Origin: Atrina japonica
Lineage: Eukaryota > Mollusca > Bivalvia > Pterioida > Pinnidae
DNA: 64,000 bases
Assembly (NCBI GenBank): GCA_030159075.1
Contig: BROG01000525.1
Location: 147,001-211,000, forward strand
Direction: 5' to 3'
The position numbers and the translations under genes were made by a program. The notes beneath the pieces were generated by a model. The model was not told where the DNA came from. It searched no databases and saw only the letters and a program-made list of their open reading frames with translations. How positions within the stretch are numbered: position 1 is the first letter of the stretch; every line of letters begins with the position of its first letter. Positions 1-11,767 of this stretch are shown here, one piece after another.

Positions 1-335
1 AAACTCTAGTGAGTCGCCAGTAAATTTCCCTGGTGAGATAAACTGTTTGTATGTAGATACAGATTTACGTAGAACATCTGTGGGTCACCAGTGAGTTTCC
101 CTGGTGAGTTATACTGTTTGTATGTAGATACAGATTTACGAAAACTCTAGTGAGTCGCCAGTAAGTTTCCCTGGTGAGATAAACTGTTTGTATGTAGATA
201 CAGATTTAAGTAGAACATCTGTGGGTCACCAGTGAGTTTCCCTGGTGAGTTATACTGTTTGTATGTAGATACAGATTTACGAAAACTCTTGTGAGTCGCC
301 AAGGAATTTCCCTGGTGAGTTATACTGATTGTACT
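1..335. repeat. Higher-order tandem repeat of alternating ~70-bp A and B units
   Basis: Five consecutive ~70-bp units fill the left edge. They begin near 1, 70, 141, 211 and 282. Units alternate between an A type (AAAACTCTAGTGAGTCGCCA) and a B type (TAGAACATCTGTGGGTCACC). Both share a second half containing TTTCCCTGGTGAG and TGTATGTAGATACAG. The higher-order period is therefore about 141 bp. The array is cut by the window start, so its full length is unknown. Confidence 0.9.
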
Positions 336-399
336 ACAAAGTGTAGATAGAATTCATTTAGACTTTAAGACTCAGATATGAGAGAGAAAAGGTTTGAGA

Positions 400-565
400 G
401 AAATGAGAGTATGAGCGTGTATTGAGAGTATGAATGTGCTGCGTGTGCGTGTATGTGTGTGTGAGAACGATAGTGTGTGTGCGTGTATGTGTGCGAGAAC
501 GATAGTGTTTGTGCGTGTATGTGTGTGAGAGAGAGATAGAGTGTGTGTGTGTGTGTCCAGTTGTA
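400..565. repeat. GT-rich degenerate microsatellite
   Basis: Irregular TGTGTG and GAGAGA tracts with interspersed GCGTGTATGTGTG blocks. The minus-strand open frame across this stretch (358-732) is only His/Thr/Ser-rich simple-sequence translation and is not supported as a gene. Confidence 0.8.
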
Positions 566-732
566 TGTAGTTTTAGATGTAAATATGATGACATTAACAA
601 TAAATTATAAGTAGCCAATGTTTGACTGACGACAAGATTTCCGTTAGACAACTGTTTGATATCAGTAACAGTTTTAACGTCATTTTGTTTGACGCGGGGT
701 CGTGATTTATTGCGCCTATACTTTGTGGTCAA

Positions 733-2575
733 ATGAAAGGAAATAAATTTTACTTGTCAAATGAATATGGTAATTTATTGTTTTATTAGCTTCTTCTTAG
801 GAGGGAACGATTATTTCGTAGGATTGTCGGGGTAAATTTAGCTTCAGATGAAATGCCATGACAAGTTTTAAAGGGACACAATTCAACTATTACCTGTCAC
901 ACCATGACAATTATCGTGTAATATGAAGACATTAAAGTATAATGCGACTACTTTCTTTGTGATACTTTGTGCACATGCGTGAGTCATGCAGCATCAAGTA
1001 CTTTTTTATTTCGTTCAGTAAACGGTAATGGACAAACTCGTCTGTAGTACATACTATTAACCGTAACCAACATCGATATTTTAATCAGAGACACTGTCAC
1101 CATTATCGAAGATGATTTTAAATTGTTTTGTTTCTATCATTTTTTTTATTTTGCATAATTCGTCATTTTTCTTCTAAATAAGTAAAGACAACCTTATATA
1201 AGCACATTATCTTCATATTTTATCTATTGACTTGCAGGTCGAGTGTTCCATAAGGCAACAACTAGGTTTATACAAGAAGATCAAATTTGAACACAAAATA
1301 TTGAAAACAATGATGATGCTATACATGTATGTTATAAGTGATAGTTCGACAACATGGTGTTTATCACATAATAATATTAAAGACGTAGTTGGACAACTAA
1401 TTGGACAATTTCAGAAACAATCGATCTGAAAATATCGAGAAATAAAAAACCAATAAGATGTCAAAATTCATGTCATTGGCAGTTTGCCAAAAACGTTCTT
1501 CTTATCTTTCGTCAAGATTAGATTTATCAATTATAGAGAATTAACTTTACATGACTAGTATCTAGAAATCTAATATAAATAATAATCTAATAATATATTA
1601 CGTGGTCTAAATGTATGCACATGCATTAGAACATAAGCAATATTTACAATATATTTTATGCACTTATTTCTGCGAAAGTATTTGACATAGTTGGAAAATG
1701 TGGTCAACTCAACAGAAAGGAGAATATAAAATATCATCCATATTCACCAGAAAATGCCGTTTAAATTGCATATGTTAGATCATATGATAAAAGGAATCTG
1801 TCACGATTTTCCACTCATATCACATCTATGATAATCGTTATGAATTTTCAATTTGGTAAATTCAAAACTCGTAACATAAATGTGATATGAATGGAAAAAT
1901 TAATACTTTAAACAAAATTCATATGAAATCAATTAATAGGATGACCCAAACGCATTACAGCTTGAGCAGTTTGTGTAAATAACCTTAACAACTTACATGT
2001 TAATTTATGTATTTTGCTTGATATGCGACTTACCTTAACTTGTTAATGATATATCACACGGCTCTACTGTCAGACTAGCTTATGAAATTATGGAGGACAT
2101 CGTAGCTTTAAAATGTCCCTTCCGCCGTGACAAGGATTATAAGGTCCGGATAATTACTTTTCACACGCTAAACAATATTAATTGTCACTATAGACGTGTT
2201 ACTATGCCGTTTGTCGACAGCTGTCCATCATTTTCTTTACATAATTGAGGGTCAGAAGTTTCTAGTGATATTCTCCACCTAAATTCCCATAAACTAGATA
2301 TTTTAATCTTAATGAGTAAAATATACAACTGTTACAGATACATTTATTCTTATTTATTTTTATTATATACATTAGCAAACTAAATCAATATTTTTTCCAA
2401 ATAAGGGAAGCTTGTTATATAATAACAACAATGTATACGCCTACATGTTATAACTGTCTGTCTATAACTTGTTGTTGATAATGAAATAAATACATTTATT
2501 ACTGTTATACACTTTATTGATTGGTTTGATGAATTTTGATGAAGTTTTTTTTTAAATATTTATATGAGTGACCAG
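733..2575. other. Unannotated AT-rich stretch
   Basis: No recognisable gene, RNA gene or mobile-element motif is visible. Only short open frames without family resemblance occur. Confidence 0.6.
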
Positions 2576-2579
2576 GAAG

Positions 2580-2825
2580 TGTATAAGATGTCAAAGTACC
2601 AATCGGAAAAACGTATAGGAGACAATATACAAATCAGGTAAACATTGGACAAACACGGAATTCTGAAAATCTAGAGGTGGGATCAGGTGTCATGGAGGCG
2701 TTAGCATCCCCTGTTGACCGGTCACACTTGTGGCGGTCCGCAGATGAATTCAAATGACCTAATCGGTAAAACCGATGCAACAACAACTATAGAAGAGGCA
2801 ATTCACCATTTCATTCGGTGTCCAA
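2580..2825 (-). mobile_element. Diverged 3' tail fragment of retroelement family A
   Basis: Contains the family-A tail signature in the order seen elsewhere: GACAAACACGGA, then GTGGGATCAGGTGTCATGG, then GCATCCCCTGTTGACCGGTC. A degraded match to the CAACATTTCAC segment follows. It is noncoding and strongly diverged. Orientation follows from the better copies, whose reverse transcriptase reads on the minus strand when the tail appears this way round. Confidence 0.65.
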
Positions 2826-3810
2826 AAATTTTAATAGCTGTTGCTTGCTTCTTTCTAAATTTATGAAATTAAGGTTCAATTAACATAAATTTGATTTTTT
2901 TTCCCACCTGTGGTTTTGTTTGTCACAACAAAATACGTCATATTTCATCATCGATTCTTGTTTCTGTGACAGTTTGAAAACCTTTAAATCGTATGCTTAC
3001 ACCGGGACCTTTTTGTGAGAAAAGAACGGTATTTGAATTTTGAATGTTGTTTTACGCAACACTCGACAATATTTCAGTTAGTATGTGGTGGCGGTCAGTT
3101 TTAATGGAGGTGGAGAGACCTCGCTTACGACTGAACCCGGGAAGAGACATTTTGCAAATAACCTGGTAAAAATCACAAAAATCAAAGTGAGATACTTCAT
3201 TGTTTAAATGCTTTATACACCCGGCCACTGAGAGCCTCCAAAAAATGTTAAATAAGTCGAGAATCAAATTATCAATATGTTCCCCTTTTGACAAAGTATT
3301 TATTCTTAACATAACAATGTATGATATGATCAAGTACACCCCGAGGAAAGTGGTCGTTGTTCATGGCAAATTATTTCCTCGAGGTGAACATTTTACCATG
3401 TCAACCTCTTCTGTGCGTCATTAATTTTACTAGATATTTGTTTACATGTCATGTCCATCAATTAACAGTCAATTGTCCAAACATTGTTAGAATTATCTTG
3501 GTTTGATGCAGTTTATGTTTTGTAAGCACAAAATGACCTCGCCTACACAATCAGTGACATAGCTAGACCCTTAAAATCTGTTTGCATTTATAAAGTACCC
3601 GGATACAATAGTTCTGTGCATTGACGCTGGGTGGGTGCACGCAATGGCCCAGGATGTTTCACAAGACATGTATTTAGACTAGTAGACTAGAGGATATGAT
3701 ATGACAATGAATTGGCATATACCCGGTTTTTTAACATTTGTTGTGAAAAATATCGATGTGTTTAGTATGCAAGCATAATTACTGTCTACATCAGTGACCC
3801 GTTCTAAGAA
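2826..3810. other. Unannotated stretch
   Basis: Two overlapping short open frames (3052-3339 minus, 3200-3424 plus) show no recognisable family and look like chance. Nothing else is identified. Confidence 0.5.
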
Positions 3811-4640
3811 TATAAAAAATCTCAGATACCAAAGTATAAATCATGTTGATGTCCAGGACATAGGTGCAAATCTGGTAAAAAATGAAAAACAAGGACCTCT
3901 TGAAATCAAGAGGAGGGATCAGGTGCCATGGAGGAATCAGCATCCCCTGTCGACCGGTCACACCCGCCGTGAGTCCACAGTCAAATTAAAATAAAATATA
4001 AATGTGTGGAACCAATCCTCGTCATAATTAGTACAACAAGACGTCTCAACAACCGCCACCAAACGGGTAACTCAACATTTCACCCAGTGAAACAGAGTAA
4101 TCGGCAAAAAACTATTATACCGACCGTAAAATTTGTGGAACGTTGACATCAAACGCGGTTTTCTATATCAATGTATCAATATTTTGTCACTGAGTAGTTT
4201 ATCTATATACATGCATATGAAATCTTCATGTTGTACATGCCTTGGCATATCGGATCATTTGTGGAAATAAATAATTATGCGGGTGATTCTGGGATATTAC
4301 TACTTAAATGTGGAAAATTTATGATGGAAAAGCCGAAATCGTCGCGTTTGTCGTATAGCTTAGTTGCCAATTTTCCGCCTTTGTCTATAGTAAGTATAAT
4401 GTCTAAGTATGCATCGTGTGTGCTTAATTCTGTTGTATCTTTAATTTCTAATGCGTTGGGATATATCGGATTGACATATGCATGAAAATTGTCATTGGTA
4501 ATTGACAAAACGTCGTCGATATATCTAAATGTCAAATTAAAGGACTAACTTTTTACTTCTTTTGATTCAGCAGTTTCTGAATGAAATCTGCTTCGTATGA
4601 ATAAAGGAACAGGTCCGCCAATTACGGGGCAGATTTTTGT
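3811..4640 (-). mobile_element. 5'-truncated reverse-transcriptase retroelement, family A
   Basis: Read on the minus strand this is the C-terminal part of a reverse transcriptase followed by a long tail. The translated segment at 4535-4275 contains FRYIDDVLSI, the YxDD catalytic box of reverse transcriptases. Next come STHDAYLDIILTID, KLYDKRDDFGFSI and NFPHLSSNIPESPA. A frame just upstream (about 4620-4560) reads ADLFLYSYEADFIQ. Frameshifts and stops separate these blocks and the later RYAKAC-like segment, so the copy is dead. The 3' end, at the low coordinate, is the AGATACCAAAGTATAAATC terminus common to the family. The RT type is recognised as one common in molluscan and fish genomes. I cannot place it confidently in a named clade; Penelope-like and non-LTR remain possible. 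Confidence 0.85.
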
Positions 4641-5590
4641 TATGTGGTAGGTGAATGTGATGTCACATATTAATATTGAGTCACTTTTGTGAAACATGGG
4701 CTATTAATCATGGTAGTTGTAAGTACAGAAGATTCATATTTAGCCTATAATCATCAATGGAGTAATTCACAACAGTAATAAATTATAGAAATCAGCATTT
4801 ATATAACAAAACACCCCACAATGATTGACAAAGTCTGAGCATAATACCAAGATAAACTGACTAATTTTATGAATTGCGCATTAACATACCCAAGTGCCAT
4901 CTTTTAATCAACCTAAGGCGATTGTTAGTGTAAAACAGGGTTATTTATGTCATTAATCAACTGAATTATAGCCGAATGTTATACAGATCTAACAGTAAAC
5001 AATGCAGACAGGTATGACAGTTGCCACGTGATCGGTCAAATACCGGAACATGAATTTGTAAAATCACGAACCTATCGCGTGTACAGAATATTTTCGGAAA
5101 CATTATTCAGCTTGCTTTAAATTATAACACTAATGAAAAAATGCATTTTCACCATTAAATCGCAATTTTTATTTTCAAAGTGAATATTTACTGCAATAAA
5201 ATATTCAAACTTGCAAATCTAAAAAATAAAATTAATGAAAAGACAACGTTTATCTTGTATCTCTGTGTTCTCTTCTTACCCAATAATAACGATAACTTAC
5301 TTAACTATTGGGCTATGTGACAGCCAAAATTTTGAAAATGCTCAAACTCATTTTACTAAATATCTGGATGTAATATGAAATAAATCTGGACAAAATTTAA
5401 AAACAACGGACTCTGCTCATGTTTTAATAGGGTGTCAGCTGCTTTTATTAATTAATTCTTTAATCTCATCAAAATTCCGTAGCAAAGCGTGTCACCATAC
5501 AAACATCACGAGATTATTTAACTTTTAAGGCAAACTCTTGTAAAGAATATGTCAGTGCAAGGACCGACAACTCTGTGTAAGAATTAGCAT
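4641..5590. other. Unannotated stretch
   Basis: AT-rich with no recognisable gene or repeat family. Confidence 0.5.
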
Positions 5591-5599
5591 TTTGGCAGT

Positions 5600-5850
5600 C
5601 TAATTAAAAACAGGTCCCTTATCGCTCCTGTTCTCTGATATGCCACCGTAGTGGACCTAACGAAATCTGCTAAAGGGTCACCTACGGATGACCTCTCGTA
5701 TATGTGTAATATTCGACCAATGGAAATGCGACTTACAATATGAATGGCAAAGAGATGTAATTTATTTTATAAAAGGAAACCGTCAGTCTGCAAATACCGT
5801 CAGAATAATTTTGGTGATTTGAACCTATCCAAGATTATAAAAAGAATTTT
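5600..5850 (+). repeat. Diverged copy of module D
   Basis: Shares an ordered series of blocks with 8095-8395, 9995-10330 and, inverted, 10330-10560. The blocks are CTCCTGTTCTCTGATATG, a GGGTCAC/GATGACCTC pair, AATGCGACTTACAA, GGCAAAGAGATGTAA and GGAAACCGTCAGTC. It lies outside the transposon at 6589-11767, so D is an independent dispersed repeat or the remnant of a related element. Confidence 0.75.
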
Positions 5851-5984
5851 GTAGGTCAAGGTCTATTTCCGGATTGTGTGTGTTCAGTGTTCTTTATAAT
5901 GTTTAAATTGTTTACACCGTTTTGCCTTTTGATCGCTTACAAGAATTTATAAGTCCATAATATCAAATCATAAAACGGGAGTTA

Positions 5985-6195
5985 GTTGAGATCATGTATA
6001 TGTTTTTGTTTGTTTCTTTTTATTTTGTTTGTTTGTTTTCTTTTTGTTCTTTTTTCTATTATTATTAGTATTAATATTTTTATTATTTTTCTTTTTTTGC
6101 TTTGTTTTGTTTTTATTTTTTATTTTTTGTTTAATTTTTTTGTTTGCTTTTGTTTTTGTTTGTTTGTTTGTTTTTTGTTTTTGTTTTTTTGTAGA
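5985..6195. repeat. T-rich low-complexity tract (TTTG/TTTA)
   Basis: About 200 bases of TTTG, TTTTA and TTTTC runs on the plus strand. The Phe/Leu-rich and Lys/Asn-rich open frames through it are artefacts of composition. Confidence 0.9.
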
Positions 6196-6588
6196 GAAAG
6201 AGCCAGAAAGGGAGATAACCACTTCGGTTAAAGCATAAATCATACAAACAGTCTTGTTTGCAGCGATCAGAAATTAAAGGGACGTAATCCGGTAGACTCC
6301 CATTGATACCCGCATTTCAGATGGCTATAACATTAAACGTCCCAGGCAAGTTGAAAATTAATAAATTTGGGGCTTATCAGGATGTTATTCTTTACAGTCG
6401 AAACAATCGGATCCGACAAACAACTGAATACAGAAATTAGAGTTTATACAATTTCACATGACCATCATTATGATATCTAGAGGGAATCGACAAAAGACGT
6501 AGGTAGTAGGCCTACCTAAGATTTCGGTACATGCTATGACGTCAGATACGTGTTTCATAAATAAAACGGTTATACTGACAGTATATAC

Positions 6589-6648
6589 TACGGAAGCCGA
6601 TACGTGCCACATGTAGTAATAAAAATATGTCGTTATAACGACATATAT
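6589..6648 (+). repeat. Left terminal inverted repeat (60 bp)
   Basis: Identical to the reverse complement of 11708-11767 over its full length. It ends inside the first TCGTTATAACGA palindrome. Confidence 0.9.
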
Positions 6649-7003
6649 CTTGTTAAAACGACTTAATATGTCGTTATAACGAGATATGTATTATCTTGTT
6701 ATAACAAGATATTATGTCGTTATAACAAAGATATTATGTCGTAATAACAAGATATTATGTTTATTAAACGAGATATGAATTATCTTGTTATACAAAGATA
6801 TTATGTCGTTATAACATGCGTTAATAACAAATATGAATTATCTTGTTATAACAAGATATTATGTCGTTTATAACAAAATAGTATGTCGTAATAACAAGAT
6901 ATTATGTCGTAAATAACAAGATATTATGTTGTTATAACAAGATATGAATTATCTTGTTATAACAAGATATTATGTCGTAATAACAAGAATAATATGTCGT
7001 AAT
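6649..7003. repeat. Left palindrome array (TATAAC-centred motifs)
   Basis: Successive near-palindromes of two kinds, TCGTTATAACGA and CTTGTTATAACAAG, are joined by ATAT/AATATTATG linkers. One-base indels are frequent. About ten units are seen. Confidence 0.85.
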
Positions 7004-7829
7004 TACGGAAGCGTATTTGGCCACGAGTTGTCTTATAATTGTTAGTTATTAAGGTTTTATTTGTATTTTTTTCACATCGTTGTTCTTATAAGGCTAACAA
7101 CACCGCATTACTATCTGGTAATAATTGTGTTACAAGACACTAATCATGTTTATATGTATCATTCTTATTCAATATTATTATTAACGCAGACCCTAATTTA
7201 AAAGAAGCTATATTTATTGAAAAATAAACCACTTCTAACTTTTCAGGAAATGAAATACTCCTTTTTTAAGGCATTGTCTGAGAAAATTGCAACAAATTGT
7301 TGTTTGTGTAATATCACAACCTTCATTTTATCTATTTCCTATATATTTTAATGGTGTGTCTTAAATTTAAGATGTTGTATTATGAGGTTTAACCCTTTCA
7401 CCCCTGAAAATCTTGAGTGATATGCTCTTTTTAATTGTTAAAGTCTAGTTTTTTATGGTCTGTAGGTTGAAAGGTTAAATAGACATTGTAGACTACTCGC
7501 TGGCAAATTTTGTCGAGTCAGATTATATATTTTCATACCGTCGCAGGACAGAAATATTTATTTTAAAGCAGACCAGAGAACAGATTGTTTATATTCTTCA
7601 TTTTTTTTACATTTGTAGTGAGAAAAGTATTTATATTGCTGTGGCGGATAAAAAAATGTCATAGGGAGTTGAGGGTGTAACATGAAGAACATTTATACTG
7701 TTTAAAACTGATACATATCTTACAATACATAACGACACTGCATATTGGATTAGTGAGGCGAGATTTCGCCACGGAAAGAATGAGACACGCTCCTCGCATC
7801 TTTCAGAAAATTTCAGAATTTTGGAATCC

Positions 7830-8696
7830 TGAACATACGGAAGTATGGAAGGAAACGTGTACAAAAATTATCTCGTGCGCACGACATAATATTTTTTTTT
7901 CCTCAAATATTATGCCGTGCGCACGACTTAATTTTTTTTTCTCCTCATTTTTTCTATATCGTGCGCAAACGACTTAATATTTTTTTTCTCTCATTTGTTA
8001 TATCGTGCGCACGACTTAATATTTTTTTTTTCTCTCATTTGTTATATCGTGCGCATTTTTTTTCGCACGACATAACAAATGAGAGGAAAAAAAATATAAA
8101 CAAGTTAGTGCGTTAATATTAAAAATATGACACAATTATTAGGAAAAATATCAAACAAAAATGTCTTATAAACGAACCAATCTAATTATAAATCGATCTC
8201 TAATCTCTCCTGTTTTCTGATATGTCGCGTGCAGGATCTAACGCAAATCGCTAGTGGGGTCACGCGAGGATGACCTCGTAAAAATTGTCATTTTTCGACC
8301 ATGAAAAGCGACTTACACAAGTCTTGTAAGCGATCTAATGGCAAAGAGATGTAAATATTTTTATTAACATTTTAAACAAAAATCCGACAAATATTTTATC
8401 TCGTGCACACGACTTAATACTATTTTTTCTTCAAAAATCATGTCGTGCGCACGACTTAATATTTTTTTTCTCTCATTTGTTATATCGTGCGCACGACTTA
8501 ATGTTTTTTTTTTTGTTCGCACGATATAACAAATGAGAAAAAAAAACATTAAGTCGTGCGCACGATATAACAAATGAGAAAAAAAAATATTAAGTCGTGC
8601 GCACTATATGATTTTTGAAGAAAAATAGTATTAAGTCGTGTGCACGAGATAAAATATTTTTTTTCCACATATCCCTTCCATACTTCCGTATGAACA
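7830..8696. mobile_element. 855-bp MITE-like element with 6-bp target duplication TGAACA
   Basis: The element is 7836-8690. It starts TACGGAAGTATGGAAGG and ends with the reverse complement. TGAACA precedes it (7830-7835) and follows it (8691-8696). The terminal octamer TACGGAAG is shared with the larger element. Its subterminal regions carry repeated TCGTGCGCACGA palindromes separated by T-rich CTCATTTGTTAT linkers. The middle is a copy of module D (8095-8395). No coding capacity is present. Confidence 0.85.
8095..8395 (+). repeat. Module D, direct copy 1
   Basis: About 300 bp, closely matching 9995-10305. Both begin AACAAGTTAGTGCGTTAATA and continue through CTCTCCTGTTTTCTGATATG to GCAAAGAGATGTAAATATTT. 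Confidence 0.9.
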
Positions 8697-9103
8697 GGCA
8701 TTTTATCAGCGTCAAGATACAAAATTACGCCTGTCTACCTGGCTAATACAGTGGCGTAGGAAGCAAATCAAAAGGGGGGCAAATTTGTTTTTCTGAAAAT
8801 GTTTTCCCCGGTAAAAAAAAATATTTTTCACATACCTTTTGATTATGCAATAAACATATACAACAGTGGCGGATCTAGAATTTTTTCAGGAGGGGGTGAG
8901 TGGGTTTGATGCTGGAGACATGAAATTATACTTGTTAAAACTGTCATATAATGCATACCTCATCAAGGCAGACTTATGATTTAAAGTTGGATAGGGAGGT
9001 GCAAATGTAGAATATATTCGCATTTTTTAACATTTGAAAGCTCCGGGAAGCATTTTCCTGGATTCCCAGATGTAGTTGATAATATAAAAAAATGTATGTG
9101 AAA

Positions 9104-9581
9104 AAGTTGGGGGGGGGGGGGGGGCGTCTAGGTAATATGTCAAAACTTATTATCAATCTAAAACTAAAACTGTTTCAGGAAAACATAATCCATCCCTCTG
9201 ATAGACGGATCAAACCTCAAAATGAAGTGAAATTCAACTCCGGCTAGGGGATTCCTAGAGTATGTTCTCCAGATAAAAGTTGGAATGATTTCCATTTTGG
9301 AAGCCCAATGAAGCATTTTTGTAACTGCCCCCCCCCCTCCCCCCGCCCCCCCCCCGAAACAAAATCAGTTTTTCCATTTTGTTTTATTTATTTTTCCAGG
9401 GAGTATACTAGTACTCTCTAGGGAAATGTTAAATTTCACAAGTCCACAGAGTTCAAAGTTCATTATCTAGTTCCAAACATTAAATTAGGAACTGGTTTAT
9501 CTCAAAATCATTAAGCGGAGAGACTGATTATTTGTATATTTCAATATTTTTTTTTTATTTTTTTTGGGGGGGGGGGGGGTT
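9104..9581. repeat. Cluster of long G and C homopolymer tracts
   Basis: An unbroken G run lies near 9108-9124, a C-rich run near 9329-9356 and a T-then-G run near 9549-9579. Shorter G and C tracts occur at 8774, 9713 and 9901. They lie within the inner segment of the composite transposon. Confidence 0.85.
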
Positions 9582-9994
9582 GTCAGCGTTTTTCTACTTC
9601 CTCATGGTGGATTTGCAGAACAAATGGATGCAGATGACCACTGATGGAGTCAGCAACGAAACTTCTTTGATCTCAATTATATATAAATGTCTTTATGTAT
9701 TAATCAAAAAAGAGGGGGGGTAGCCAGTCGACAAAATTTTAGAGAAATACGGCGAGCGAAGCGAGCCGAAACGTTTTTAAAAATGATTTTCTTTAGCACC
9801 AGTTTTAAGGTCAGATTATTTATCAATTTGCTAATAAAGGACAGACTATTTCTTTTCAATGTTTTCAAGGCCAGAATATTAATTTAAAATTCTGCCAGCT
9901 CCCCCCGCAGAATCAATAGTTATCGCCTTAAATATCCCATTCCTCTTCCAATATTTGGCATACAGACTGATGGCGAGAATGAACTGCATGGGAG

Positions 9995-10330
9995 CTTAAA
10001 AATTAAAAACAAGTTAGTGCGTTAATATTAGAAATATGACACAATTATTTGAGAAAATATCAAACAGAAAATGTCTTATAACGGACCAATGCTAATTATA
10101 AACCGATCTCTAATCTCTCCTGTTTTCTGATATGTCGTTTTCGTGCAGGATCTAACGCAATCCGCTATGGGGTCACGCGAGATGACCTCGTAAAATTGTC
10201 ATTTTCCGACCCCATGAAAAAGCGACTTACAACAATCTTGTAAGCGATTCTAATGGCAAAGAGATGTAAATATTTTTTAACATTTTAAACAAAAATCCGA
10301 AAGTACAGAAATATTTTCATAACGTTGGAT
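9995..10330 (+). repeat. Module D, direct copy 2
   Basis: Direct repeat of 8095-8395. It is followed immediately by an inverted, diverged copy at 10330-10560, so 9995-10560 is an imperfect hairpin. Confidence 0.9.
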
Positions 10331-10560
10331 ATATTCGAATCACCAAATACATTCCGATGGACTTTTGCGGACTGACGGTTTCCTTTTTATAAAATAAATT
10401 ACATCTCTCTTGTAATTTAAATTTTGTAAGTCGCATTTTCATTGGTCGAAACATTATAAACTTAAAAGAGGTCACTCGAACTGTGACCCCATAGCGGATT
10501 GAGACATATCAGAAAACGGAGCGTGAGATATCGGTTTTTTTTTAATCAGATTGATAACGG
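10330..10560 (-). repeat. Module D, inverted copy
   Basis: Reverse complement carries GCGGATTG/GGGTCAC, AATGCGACTTACAA, AGATGTAATTTATTTTATAA and GGAAACCGTCAGTC. It is most like the copy at 5600-5850. Confidence 0.8.
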
Positions 10561-10785
10561 ACAATTTAAAACAAAGCTTTTTTTACATAAAATACTCTTA
10601 ATATTATCAGTTTTTAATAAAACGTTTTTATAAAGGTTGCGATAGTAACATATATGAACAAGAATGATAAAATGTCACATGCCTTATTAAGAACAACGAT
10701 GTGAAAAACAATGCAAACGAAACCCTTAACAACTAACAATTTATAAGACAACTCGTGGTCCTAATACCGCTTCCGTATATTTCCA

Positions 10786-11707
10786 TAATCTCGTTATAAC
10801 AACATAATATCTTGTTATAACAAGATATAATTCATATCTCGTTATAACAACATAATAACTTGTTATTACGACATAATATCTTGTTATAACAAGATAATTT
10901 CATATGTCGTTATAACGACATAATATCTTGTTATTACAACATAAATATCTTGTTATTTACGACATAAATATCTCGTTATAACAAGATAATTCACATGTCG
11001 TTATAACAACATAATATCTTGTTATTACGACACATAATATTTTTGTTATAACGTATACATAATATTTTGTTATACGACATAATATCTTGTTGTATAACAA
11101 GATAATTCATATGTCGTTATAACAACATAAATATCTTGTTATAAACAACATAATATCTTGTTATTACGACATAAATATTTTGTTATAACGACATAATATC
11201 TTGTTATAACAAGATAATTCATATCTTGTTATAACAACATAATATCTTGTTATTTACGACATAATATCTTGTTATTACGACATAATATCTTGTTATAACA
11301 AGATATTCCACATCTCGTTCTAACAACATAATATCTTGTTATTACGACATAATATCTAGTTATTAACGACATAATATCTTGTTATAACAAGATAATTCAT
11401 ATCTCGTTAAACACAACATAATATCTTGTTATTACGACATAATATCTTGTTATTACGACATATGTTTTTGTTATAACGACATAATATCTTGTTAGATAAC
11501 AAGATAATGTTTCTTTGTTATTACGAAATAAGATTTGGTTATTACGACATAATATCTTGTTATAACAAAATAATTTTATTATCTCGTTAAAACGACATAA
11601 TATCTTGTTATAACGACATAATATTTTGTTATTTACGAACATAATAACTTGTTATAACAAGATAATTAATATGTCGTTATAACAACATAATAAGTCGTTA
11701 TAACAAC
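10786..11707. repeat. Right palindrome array (TATAAC-centred motifs)
   Basis: The same two palindrome types as in the left array, about 2.5 times longer (over 900 bp). Units drift by single-base changes such as TTATTACGAC for TTATAACGAC. The length difference between arms indicates independent expansion or contraction. Confidence 0.85.
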
Positions 11708-11767
11708 ATATATGTCGTTATAACGACATATTTTTATTACTACATGTGGCACGTATCGGCTTCCGTA
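11708..11767 (-). repeat. Right terminal inverted repeat (60 bp)
   Basis: Reverse complement of 6589-6648. Followed immediately by ATATAC, matching the six bases before the left terminal repeat. Confidence 0.9.

Larger units (their letters stand above)
7004..10777. mobile_element. Inner TIR-bounded segment nested in the composite transposon
   Basis: 7004 onward (TACGGAAGCG, then CCACGAGTTGTCTTATAA, then CACATCGTTGTTCTTA) is matched in reverse complement by sequence running left from 10777 to about 10670. The arms are about 100 bp and imperfect. No flanking target duplication is obvious. It could be an older insertion into the palindrome array or the inner half of one long imperfect TIR. Confidence 0.65.

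Noticed and set aside
358..732. 124-codon minus-strand ORF
   Set aside because: Mostly His/Thr/Ser from a GT-rich tract; no domain and no splice support.
6640..11710. Regularly repeated palindromic units, superficially like a CRISPR array
   Set aside because: No unique spacers lie between units, linkers are themselves repetitive, the DNA is eukaryotic, and the array sits inside transposon TIRs.
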